Notes under the pieces: generated by a model
The model's database searches: none
The model's input: only the letters and a program-made list of their open reading frames with translations
What the model was told of the DNA's origin: nothing
NCBI RefSeq assembly: GCF_963678635.1
Contig: NC_087068.1
Location: 26,724,318-26,788,317, forward strand
Direction: 5' to 3'
DNA: 64,000 nt
Source of the DNA: Symsagittifera roscoffensis
Lineage: Eukaryota; Xenacoelomorpha; Acoela; Convolutidae
Position numbers and translations under genes: made by a program
Part shown: positions 42,587 to 53,508 of the stretch, piece after piece
Layout: every line of letters begins with the position of its first letter
How positions within the stretch are numbered: position 1 is the first letter of the stretch

Positions 42587-42987
42587 AACTTTTAAACTGT
42601 GGTAACATGACATGTTACGTATTTGATTTAGCTCGTATCCATTGGATACCTAGAACTTAATTTTTTTTTTCTCTTCTCGTGTAGTATTTACCTAGTTAGT
42701 GAGTTAGTTAGTTGTTTTTAATTGTACAAACATCACATAACCCACAATTGTACATATCATTTTGTACAGTCAGTGTTGATATCTGTATAAACCTGTAAGT
42801 AGCCTGTATATATCACCATATAATTACCTCCATTGTAATTTGTACTCTCTGTAAAAATCCATTGGTGCTAAATGCGGTTACGTTTTGTTTCTTCTTTGGC
42901 CCTGGTGGAGCGAGGGGAGATGGAGTGTATGTGTGATATTGGTTACATCGTTGAGCGGGCAGATATTAATTTTCGTGCACTGGGGAA
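42587..42987 (+). other. 3' untranslated part of the LTR element
   Basis: 400 bases without ORF. The purine-rich GCGAGGGGAGATGGAG (about 42,910) and TGGGGAA right before the 3' LTR are candidates for the polypurine tract. Confidence 0.6.
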
Positions 42988-43184
42988 TGTTGTGATTCAG
43001 TATTTTTAGTATGTTATAACCTTGACCTCTATGACCTAATTACATACCAGTCAATAATAACTCTACGAAGTCCAGTGGACTTCGAGTCACTAGTTGCTCT
43101 TTTTAGACTACAGTCAGTTTTAATTCAAACATTACTTTTATCCTCTTTTAACTTTAGTTAGATACTCAAGTTACCATTGGTACA
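42988..43184 (+). repeat. 3' LTR, 197 bp
   Basis: By eye identical over its whole length to the 5' LTR. Confidence 0.95.
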
Positions 43185-43334
43185 AAAAATTTGATCGAAA
43201 TGGGGGGTCTTTATAGTGATTTGACAGAGCTTAGAAAATCAATATGGTGGACCTTAAAAAAAGGTGGACAAAATTTTCATTTTTTTTGAAAATCCGCCCC
43301 CCCCCCGCTCGAGAAAAACCTAGATCCGCGCCTG
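43185..43334. mobile_element. hAT-type MITE, right part
   Basis: Begins with the right copy of the 67-bp repeat (43,186-43,252), then continues the MITE with GAAAATCCGCCCC and ends CGAGAAAAACCTAGATCCGC, the inverted counterpart of the left end. Confidence 0.85.
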
Positions 43335-44439
43335 CAGGCAGATAGCTCAAAAAAGATGATTAATTTCAAACGATTGATTAGAAAGTTAAAAAGTGTCTAA
43401 AAACACCAAGAGCAAATTTCTTTTAAAGTCAACAAAACTAACTAAAAATTGGCTGAAATATTAGAATAAGATTTAAGCTTAAAGAGATTAAATCTAATGG
43501 TTTATCAAAACAATATGAGATTGTTAAGGTCGTTGAAGACATTTTTGCAAGAAAAATTTTAGCACTTTTAAGTTATACTTATCTCCATAACAGTTTGAAT
43601 TTTTTTGTTTTAGGAACTACCGTGTCAATTCCATTCTCTTATTGGACAATTCTAACCAGCGTTTTCAATGAACTCAAAAGCATTTTTGGTAGCTGAACAA
43701 AAAAATTGGGCACAAAGCACTGCATCAGAAGTCAAAACACAATAACCTCTGCAAAAAATCAAATCCCTCAGGGGTGATTTTTTGTTTAACCTTTCGTTTT
43801 TGCGTTTTTGTTTTGGTTTGGTTTTACAATAGCTGGTGATTAAAAAATTTTGCGATCAAGGGAAGGGTCGGTTTTTCTCAGCCAATTTAGACTACCTCAA
43901 TTAAAATCTGCTATCTGGAGGAGCCTTTTAAGGCGGAACTCGGACGTGCCTTAGAAAAAAACGTGGAAAAAAAACTCGCTCAATATGAAAAAAAAATGAT
44001 CTTACAAAATTTCATTTTTATATTAAACTAGAAAAAGATTCATGAAAACTAGCCTCCTGCCGTTTTTTTTACAGTACCAAAATGTCCACTTCAGTAATGT
44101 CATATTATTTTTTCTAAAGATTTTCCATCAACTTAAGTCGCACTTCATAACTTCAGAAAAAAGGTTTAAAAAAATGCAAAAATTTTATTGTTATTCTCGA
44201 TATTCTCTTAACTTATACCTTTATTTGCAATTTTTTATGAGTCAGTCTGATTGAAAATGTGTGTACTAGAAGCACATCAACCGACTATCTTTGTTTCAAT
44301 TATACAACCCTCCAATGAGAAAAAGCGAATAAAATTTTTTTTCAAAATTGGATTTCAAAAGTACGCTCTCTTCTCAACAAATATTTTTAACAATTAGAAG
44401 TCAAAATGAGTTCAAATCTAATTTAGAGTTCCCAATTTT

Positions 44440-44995
44440 ACAACCTCTCGATTATTCACCATTTTCTGTCGAGCTATCTTATTCGTATGTTTTGAAGTCA
44501 AAGTTTGTGAACAGTCAGAATTACAAATACGTTTTTGACAAAACTATTTAGAAAAATTATGAAAAGCTATAACTGCAATCTGCTATACAAGATCAGGTGC
44601 TAGGCAAACGTTATGAACATTGCTTTGAATCAGAAATATAGAAAACAGTGCAAAAAACCAAAAGATTAAAAAGCTCCTCATAACAAGTTTTTCTGAGAAC
44701 CAATCTTTCAGAGCTGCAATTTTTTCGGATCACATTGAGACTTTTGGATAAAAAAGCATATCCGCTTTTTAACCAAAGCGCAGCTTTGATTTGTATCAAT
44801 TTCGTTCCAGCTGAAATGTAATTGCTTTTCTAAAAAGTGATTATAGCATCGTTTGTACTAAAAATCGTAGGTCTTATGCACTAAACGGCTCAAAATCAAA
44901 ACTTATTTATCTTGATGTTAAATCTATTTAATCAAATCTGATTGGCTAATTTTCACTTCAAGCAACGCCGCTTAGCGTTTAAGCATTTCAATCAA
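44440..44995. repeat. Segmental direct duplication, copy 1
   Basis: Collinear with 46,235-46,800 over about 560 bases, with many substitutions and small indels. Confidence 0.8.
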
Positions 44996-46234
44996 CGTTT
45001 TTAACAGATAAAAATATTAGGCGAAATAATCGAAAATGTGGAACTTTGTCAAATAATCTAATTAATGTCAAGCCTCCTGTGAAACTTTGTCCAAACAAGA
45101 GAAGTTCGTTTTAGTAAACTAGCTCAAAATTTTTTTCTATTTTTGGTCATTTCGGCTATTAAATTTATCTACCGGAAATTTTGAAAGGTCGCAGCTTGTT
45201 GAAGCTTGATTGGCTAATTAGCCAAGCAGAATGAATCGACCACAATTAATTCAGTTCAAGAATTAGTTTCATGTAGTTTTGTAGTTTGGGTAGTTTCATT
45301 TGCTGAGAAGAATCAATTCGGATTTTTTTTTGGAATTCGGCCTTCAATTTTTTATGCACTGTTTTTTTGGTAGAAAATTTACCATTTCAAAAAATATATC
45401 AAAAATCCGAAAGCAGAAATTTCAATGAGGAGAATATTAAAAAACTATTTTATCTCAAAACTGGTTACCGGTATAATTTTTTCATGATTGTTCTTTGCAA
45501 CTTTTTCATGACTGTTTTTTTGGATTAAAATTTGGAAAAAATACGAAATACATGTGTCCGATGTTGTTTTTTGATGTTGTTTTTTTCCTTTTGCCCAATT
45601 TTGGATAATAATCAAGGGAAAAATTCAGTTTTTGTTAACGCGTATCGATGTGCACAAATAGTCTGATGCAGAAATAATTCAAAATTTAACTGAGTGATTC
45701 TAATTGCCAGTAGATTTGCAAAATTTAATTGTTGTTGTAATATAAATTTGGCATGGGTAAATTCGAAAATCTAAATTTATTTTTGTTGTGATTTTTTTTG
45801 AAAATGTATCAAAAATTTGAAAACAATTCTCCAACTTGATTCGAACAATTTTGTTTGTTTTTCGTTTTTGTTCTTTTACTGCCCCAAACCATTAGCTGTT
45901 TTATTGTGTTTTCTTAGGATTCTCCAAATTTCTTCTTTTTTTTCGTATTTTTTTCAATTTATTTTTAAAAAATTCAAAAGTTTTACTGAAGTTGACAAAA
46001 GCAAAAATAAATTTACCGATTCTTTTAACAGATCAACAACACAGTTTTCCATTTAAGTTATCAAGATCAAATTCGAAAAAAAATCAACTAATTATAACAG
46101 GGTCACACATCTTGTAAAAAATCAAGCACCACCATATTTAAGCTGGATAGACTTCAGTTTAACTACTAGCAAATAAATCTACAAAATAAAATTTCTGCTG
46201 AAGGCTTCATTTTGATATCAAAATTTTGAATTTA

Positions 46235-46800
46235 AAATTTTAAGATAACCAATTAATAGCCACATTGCTACGGTTAATTTTCTGTCGAGTTAATTAATTT
46301 GTACATTTTGAAGCCAAAATTTGTTAAAATTGAGAATAACAAATGCGTTTTCACAAAGTTATCTGCAAAAAACTTATGAAACGCTTTAACTGCATTTTGT
46401 TATACAAGAATCACTGCTAGGAAAACATTATAAACATTATTCTGAATCAAAGATAAAGAAATCAATGCAACAAAAATTACAAGATTAAAAATGTCCTCAC
46501 ATAAAAATTTTCTGAGAATCAATCTTTTCAGAGCTGAAATTTTCTTGGATCAAACTGAGTCTTTTGTATAAACAGTATATCTACTTGTAAATCATTATAC
46601 ATTCTTTGATTTGTATCAACTTCGTTCCACTCGAAACATAAAGGATTATTTAACAAGTGATTATAGTATAGTTTTTACTGAAAATTCGTGACTAAACGGC
46701 TAAAAATCAATATTTTTTAAAAATTTTGATGTCAAATCTGTTTGGCTAAATTTAGCTGATTAATGATTAAAGTCAAGCAACGCTGCTTAGGCTTTTTAGT
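46235..46800. repeat. Segmental direct duplication, copy 2
   Basis: Second copy, 1.8 kb from the first. Neither copy contains an ORF with recognisable motifs, so this is duplicated non-coding or mobile-element DNA. Confidence 0.8.
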
Positions 46801-48554
46801 TAACAGATGCAACAGATAAAAATAAAGGCCAAAAGTATCAAAAATTAAAACTCTTCGAATAGAGTGGAATTGACAAACGCAAAAATACCTTCACCGATTA
46901 CTTTATCAAAGCAAGCTAAATAAATTTCCATTTAAACTGAATACGGCACATAAAATTGAACTTACAATATCAGTCTGACACATATTTTTGAAGGCACAGA
47001 TAAAAATAAAACTTTTTAAATAAAAAATTTGATGAGCTATACACCCTTTGAGCTTGATAATAGTATGTCAAACAAATCACCTCTTTTGAAAAATTTTAAT
47101 TTCTAAAAAATAACAGATGTAATTATTTAAGAACTAGACCCTACAAAATTAAAATTGAAATAAAAATAAAAGCAATTAGGAAACTTGGTGGAAAAACTGA
47201 TAATGCAGCGGATATGGATGACAAAAACTCACTAATAAGTAAAATTGGACAGAATAGGAAGTTCGAAACTAAATTTTTCCTTTCGATTAAAAACGTGATG
47301 CTTTTTAAGAACAAATTGAAACTTTTTGGGGATATCAATTTACTACACGATGCGCTTTTTTTCAACTACGCTTTTTTTAAAAAGTAAATATCGATTGAGA
47401 GAAAGATCGAGTTAGAGAGAGAAATAATGTATCATTACATCAACGATTGTAGATTTTTTTTACAAAATTCGAAAAACGTGTCCAAGTATATATACTTGCG
47501 TTTTTTCTTTGCTGAGAACAATTTGAATGAGGGTCAAGCTATCAGTTTATAAATCTCAATAAAAATCTTGACTATCCAGGTTCAACTCCACAAAATACTT
47601 TACCAGCAATCACTTGTTATAAAGGTCGGAGATTTTCATCATTTACCAATTTTGCCATTTTTGCACTATTTATTAGCGTTTTCAAAGTTTTGTCCCTGAC
47701 GATTTATAGCGCAACGCAAAATTTGTACGCATGGCAAAATATCTTGTCTTAAAAGTTTCCCCAAACTCAAATGAAGCAAGCTAAACAATTATTTTGATTC
47801 AAGTTCGATCTCTTAATTTAAAGTAGAAGTCAAGTTTTTCTAGTTTATCAGGTTTTTTTTTCAGGAAGAACTACTGGAGACCAGTAAAAGAGCGCTCTCA
47901 GAACAAGCTGTCTTTTTAATGTTGCATTTAATTTGTCCTAACGAAAAATTTTTCAAAACTTGCAATAGAAAAAACTAGGAAAAAGCTAGTGCACTTAAGT
48001 TAAAAAATTGGATTTATGACATTTTAGCTAACCCAACGTAGAGATTTGTTTTGCCTCAAACACCAGATACTGAGTTTATCCTTTCTGGAATGTTCTAATT
48101 TATCCAACTTCATTTGTTTTTTCGAGCTAATTAATCGCGCACGGTGTGATTTTTTTCTTTTGACAATTTTTTTTTTCAATAGCCATTTTCTGAACGGATA
48201 GTGCACAGCATCTGAAAAATTTTGACGTCATGAACTCAATTTATAAAATATACATTCGATGGATCAGTTTTTGTGTAAAAATGGGGTTTTGAAAATTGGC
48301 TATTTGGCTTATTTAGGACAATAATTGTTTGATATATAATAATAACGCCCAAGCAGCAATGTATTCCAGCTACAAAATTGGTCCGAATAATTTTGATTCC
48401 AGTATTTTGGCTAAATGGAACATTTTTATGTGCTAAAAATGACTCTTTTTATAATCACTCACTTTTTGGAAACTCGTCTTGTTTTGAAAACTTCAAAGCT
48501 TATCAATTTTTAAAAATCAGAAAGGTGTTAGCAGAGGTACTCCATAGAAGTTAT

Positions 48555-48694
48555 TGGGCAATATCATCATTCAGGTCTTCGCCTCAAAACAATCACTGTT
48601 GTTTTGACTCCTTTTTTTTCGAAAAAAGGATGGAATAAATGAGCTCGCTGTGATGTGCACCTTTGACTGGAATTTTTTGCAGCATCTGAAACGT
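48555..48694. repeat. Direct repeat flanking a dead LINE, left copy
   Basis: GGGCAAT ... CTTCGCC ... CTGTTGTTTT ... GTGATGTGCA ... ATCTGAAACGT occurs again in the same order at 50,636-50,770. Confidence 0.8.
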
Positions 48695-48779
48695 ATCAAA
48701 ATAAAGTCCACCTCCAACTGCGGATATTGAACCTCCCAAAGTCGCAAAACAACACAAGATTGAGAGAAATCATTGCGAA

Positions 48780-50600
48780 CAAGGCTCCCGGCGAGTGTCA
48801 GATCACCAGTGACCATCTTAAATTGCGCGAGAAGAAACTTCTCAATCCTCTCACAAGTATTTTCAATGATTTTTTGCTCAAAGTGGCAAAAAATCTTCTA
48901 TAACTTTGGAGGTACGCAGCAGTACCCAATCTGTTGAAAAAAAAGCAGAGCAGAGCCGAATAAATAGCGGAGCAATTTCCTCCCTGACCAAGTTGGCAAA
49001 GTGTTCGCTAAGGTGATTGCAAAAAGGGAAAACAGACAGCTGCTGAAGATCTTACCATATCAATTCGGGTTCCAAAGCCAGAGGTCAGCGAGCCAAGCTA
49101 CAATTAACGTGTGCTTCAGAAAATCATCAATCTTTTTGTATGATTTTCATCGATCTGAAGAAGGCTTTTGATTCTATTGATAGGGAAGTATTGTTTATTG
49201 CCCTAAGGAATTTTGGAGTCATAAGTTAAATCATCAGTGTGATTGAAGCACTCCACACCAAGCCGATCTGTGAGCTTGATAAGGCAAACAACTTTGTAGC
49301 AACCGATGCGTGCGTTTCGGGCCCATTGTTGTTTACCATCCTTTTTGACTTCCTCCTAAGTAACACCAGTGGAGAGAGAAGAAAACTTTGCATACGCTGA
49401 TGATCTGACTCTGATGTCTGACAATTAAGTAAATGCAACCTAGTCCATGAAAGACATGACAAAACCCTTTAGATTGGCTCAATCAAAAATTTCTGTCGAG
49501 AACATCAAAAGTATTGTAATCAACACCGAAGACAAATAATGCCCTTATCGATGTGCTCAACGATCAGGTTGAACAGGTAAATCATTTTGAATACCTCTGC
49601 AGCATCCTAGCATCTCGGCAGCAACAAGGCTATCAGCGCTCGCATCTCTAAGACAAGGATAACACGGCTACGTCTTGAACGGGTGTTGGTGTTAAAATGT
49701 TTGACACTAAGGAAATATGGTCTCCTCCTTGAGACTTTCCTAAGGCCAGTTCTTTTATAGGGCCCAGAGACCCTTGTTGTTATCCAATGTATTGATCTTG
49801 GTAGACCAGAGGCGGTTATACATCAAGCTAAAATAAGTGTCTAAGGCAAGAAAAGAGAAACGACATGAAACTAAATGAATTGGTTGAAAAGGTAAGAACA
49901 TGTAAGTGAAGGCTCAACTGTATCCTCCCTTTAAGCTTGAAAGGTCTACTTGAGGGTTCTAAAGTTTGGCAAAAAGATTGGATCAGGCAGCTTAGAGTTG
50001 ATCTTGACAACCATGGGCTCACGACAAAGTATGAGCAGAACAACTGGTTTTACAATCTGACAACCAAAGCTGAGTTCACCGATGGTGGGTTTTTGAAGCA
50101 AACGCTATTGGCAAAAGACCGCAAACGGTTTAATATGCAAGTGAAAACTGAGACCGAACGTTTAAGACCAAAAAAGAGATGAACAGGCACCTCAGAGACA
50201 ATTATTCAGAACCTTTGGCCCAGACATTCGATAATTGTGAAACTGATAAAAGAATTGAAAATATTGAAAGAATTGAAAAAATGCCAGAGATCCACCAACA
50301 TCCCAGCAACGGGAGGTCCAAGAATGGAATTTCTGATTGCACTTTGCCGGACTGTAATAGAACTTTTGTCTATGTCAGGGGATGGACTAAACGCATCCGA
50401 AACTGCCACTAACATCTGAAACGCGTTGTCCCGCTGCGTACATTCAAGAGGAAAAATAGTGCAGAAAGTAGCGTCATGACCATCACTGCTACCTCGGAAA
50501 GGTAAACGAGTTCACGGTGGGTGACTTTAGTTTCGTTTCAATAGTTCTTGTGAATTGATAGAGTAAAAAAAGTACCCCTGGCCTTTACAAGCTCGGATGC
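48780..50600 (+). pseudogene. Degenerate non-LTR retrotransposon (second type)
   Basis: Fragments in LINE order on the plus strand: FIDLKKAFDSIDREVLF (about 49,146-49,200), CVSGPLLF for the GxxLSPLLF block (about 49,310), FAYADDLTLMSDN with an intact YADD (about 49,390), VEQVNHFEYLCSIL (about 49,570), and a C-terminal region ending in a C2H2-like knuckle CTLPDC ... WTKRIRNCH (50,340-50,412). Frameshifts and stops separate the pieces. Motifs differ from those of the 27.7-29.4 kb element, so it is another clade. The C-terminal zinc knuckle is known from several RLE- and APE-type LINEs. Confidence 0.85.
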
Positions 50601-50635
50601 AGATGGGAGGAACTTATTTTTTAATAGAGCTTTGT

Positions 50636-50770
50636 GGGCAATGCGATCATTTAGGGCTTCGCCCTGATACAAACACTGTTGTTTTTACTGCGTTTTTCCA
50701 TGGATATGGAATAATTGAGCTCCTTGTGATGTGCATCTTTGACTGTAGTTTTTTTCAATATCTGAAACGT
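50636..50770. repeat. Direct repeat flanking a dead LINE, right copy
   Basis: Collinear with 48,555-48,694. The dead LINE lies between the two copies. A weaker third piece may be at about 52,240-52,315. Confidence 0.8.
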
Positions 50771-53152
50771 CCAACGCCTAGATTAGATATTATTAGATAG
50801 TATTAAAGCATTTAAAAAACCACCAATAATCAAGTATGTCAAAAAAATTAACAATCAGTATTGTTGATCAAGCTAAGCGGCGTTGAAAAGTGCCAATCTG
50901 GGTGTTTTAGCTTTATTAAAGCACGCCATGTATGCGGCTTATAAAGCGTAAGTGGCAATTTATTCTGGCTCAAAAGTTTTTTAAGGGGATTTAAGTTCTC
51001 AGATTTATTTTAAGTTGCAGAACCTTAAAGTAACGCTTTGCTTTTTAAAATGTGTGACGGGAAAAAGATTTTCACTATTTGTTTTTCAGGTTTTTTCAAA
51101 ATATTTGTTATTAAAAAACATGGCCAAATAATTGTTGGAAAAGAGTAATGCAAGCAAGGAAAAAAATTTGACTTATTTTTTGAAAAAACTTCAACTTTCA
51201 AATTTTAACAAAAAATATATTCTCCTATGTTTCTTTGAATTTCCAGAACAAAACATGGTTGGTGTTTTTTTGATGAAACTAACTCATTTTGAGAAAGCTG
51301 CATCAACCAAAAAGTTTTTAATCTCGCAGGAAAAATGTAAAGTATATTCTTCTTCGAAACAAGAAGTCGATGACGTCTTTTGTGACCTTCAAAATTTTGT
51401 TGTTTATTGGAGGCGATTGTCTTCCTTCAATTAAAATAAATAAATGGCATTTAAAAAGAATCAAAGTCAACGCGCGATGAATCGCAATAAGTGTGGACAA
51501 TTTTTAAGAATTTCATTGAAAAGAAAAACAAAAATTGTCATCAATCCATTACAATCCATTACACTCATTGATTGATTAGCCGTTTGTTTACATCTGGAAG
51601 TTTTTACCTTTCAGAGCCTTATGATATCTGAAAGAGATAAAATATTGATCTGAGGTTTCCAATTTGGCTATTTTCGAACAACTATTGCTCGATATATTTG
51701 GTGCAATTAACGCGTGAGCAGATTTAATTCGTTCAAAAACCGTTAAATTTGAACTCCTCAAGCTATTTAAATTTGTTTAAATGTTACTAGACGCTAAATC
51801 TTGGTACCTGGACGCGTGGCACTTTACACAGCGTGATGAGATTTGTTCAATCAATTTTAATCACAAATTTTAAATTTTTATTGTCTGATTGTTCCGGTTT
51901 TTGAAAAAAGTGAGAATATATATGCCCGGGTTGGTTTTTTTTATTCAGGCCAGTTTTAGAACAGTTGACTGCGTATAGAAATCAATCCAAATTTTTATGA
52001 TTGTTCAGTGAGTATGCTTGCACTGAAGTGCGGCCTTGTTGCTCGAATATTGCTTTCATAGTTTGTTTCAATACGCAAATTTTTTATGCGTGGCAAATTT
52101 TCCGCACTCAATCGTTCCAAATTGAAGTAGGGCTAGCTAATTGGTCTTCCGTAAACAACTCAAATTTCATTACTTTGAAAAATCAGCCTAAAATTAGTAG
52201 TTTGTCAAACTTTCATGCAGCAAAAATGATTCGGGACCAATCAATGAGCATCCGAAACATTGCACTGAGTGCTTTGCCCTGGTACAAGCGCTATTGTTTA
52301 ATATCATCTGGTAGAAGTTAATTAAGCAAACAAGACTGCTCTTGTTTGCTTAATTCATACCTTAAAACTCTTTGGCCCTTAAAACTCTTCCATAGACATT
52401 TACGAGCAATCGGAATGGTATTAAATTATGTCGAATTACTCGAACTCCGGTTGCAAACTTTTCCAGAACTTCCTTTTTAGTTTTTTTGGTATAGATTTAT
52501 ATGACTGAACAATTTTTTTTGAGAACCTATGGTTCCAGTAAAAAAATTAATTTTCAGGGCTTTTTGGTTCTCATCTAATAGGTCTGAAAAATGCATATAC
52601 TTCTAAAAAAAAATTGCATGCGGAACAAAAAATTGTACTAAAAACAGTCCTTTTGGGTCAGAACGTGTAACCGATTCCCTAACATGGCAACGACAGTGTG
52701 TGAGGGCGAGTTCTCACTTGACCTCTAGCTTCAGGCTACAATAGTGGTACCAAGTTCTAAACGCAAAAATATGTACTTGTGGAGAAAAAGCGCTTTGCTC
52801 AACAAAGTAACTCAGCTTGGATTATGGGGGAAAAAGATAAATAAATGGACTAAGCTTAGACAGGCTGGATAGCCTTTCATAGTTCCTCTGTCAATCCTAG
52901 AAACCACAATATACTTGTCGGGGAATTTAATGATGGGAAAAATATCGTGCTCAGTTATAAACCCGAGCTCAAGGTCGCTAAAAATCTATTAACCTTAAAT
53001 TGGTTTTCTTATGAGCAATCTAAAATCTCCTCGTTACAAAAATATTCATATAAAAATTTGGGGTCTTGAGAGCTTCTTTTCTGGGGTCTTGAGAAAATTA
53101 GAATTTAAAGCATTTAATTTAATAATTTATATCTTTATATGCTTTGTGGTAA
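50771..53152. other. Intergenic AT-rich DNA
   Basis: 2.4 kb with no gene that I can support. The ORFs at 51132 and 52001 have neither family motifs nor convincing splice sites. Confidence 0.45.
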
Positions 53153-53508
53153 TTACTCAAAAGAAATATAACAATTATAGAAACCTGACGTTCCCTTGAT
53201 TATTTTTTGGTTGATTTTAAAGTAGCACAAATATTGTTTGTTCTCAAAGTTAACACCAGGTAAATGTGGTTGAATAGAAATCACTGCAGCATTGATATCA
53301 GTGTAGTCTCCGCGCTCATGGAGTGTCTTTGCTTTTTCTATACATTCGTCTATGTCCGAGACTAGAGTTGGGCTAATGAGGAACTTCCCGTCGCCAAATC
53401 CGTAATCACAACGGCGCGCTGATGGTACTGGGGGCCTGATTGGTGCTGGGGGTCTGACTGGTACTGGCCTGGCTGTTGGTACTGGTCTGACTGTTACTGG
53501 TATTGTAA
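53153..53508 (-). CDS. Lectin gene: Pro/Val linker and PAN-like domain, terminal exon
   Basis: Acceptor TTTTTTTACAG, phase 1 as needed after the SUEL 2 exon, open to TAA at 53,153. About 33 residues of alternating Pro/Val/Arg (VTVRPVPTARPVPVRPP) are followed by CDYGFGDGKFLISPT, SDIDECIEKAK and YLCYFKI, whose Cys spacing recalls PAN/apple domains. An alternative donor (GTCAG/GTTTCT) near 53,175 would allow continuation. Confidence 0.65.

Larger units (their letters stand above)
36645..43184 (+). mobile_element. Young LTR retrotransposon (Ty3/gypsy-like), 6,540 bp
   Basis: Bounded by 197-bp direct LTRs with TG...CA ends that look identical, one Gag-Pol frame between them, and inserted in a hAT-type MITE. 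Identical LTRs indicate recent insertion. The domain order protease, RT, RNase H, integrase is Ty3/gypsy-like. Confidence 0.95.
43335..48554. other. Intergenic AT-rich DNA with an old segmental duplication
   Basis: 5.2 kb without a supported gene. About 44,440-44,995 and 46,235-46,800 are diverged direct copies of each other, sharing blocks such as TTCTGTCGAG, GATTTGTATCAA, TCGTTCCA and AAGCAACGC in the same order. Short ORFs show no recognisable motifs. Confidence 0.6.
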
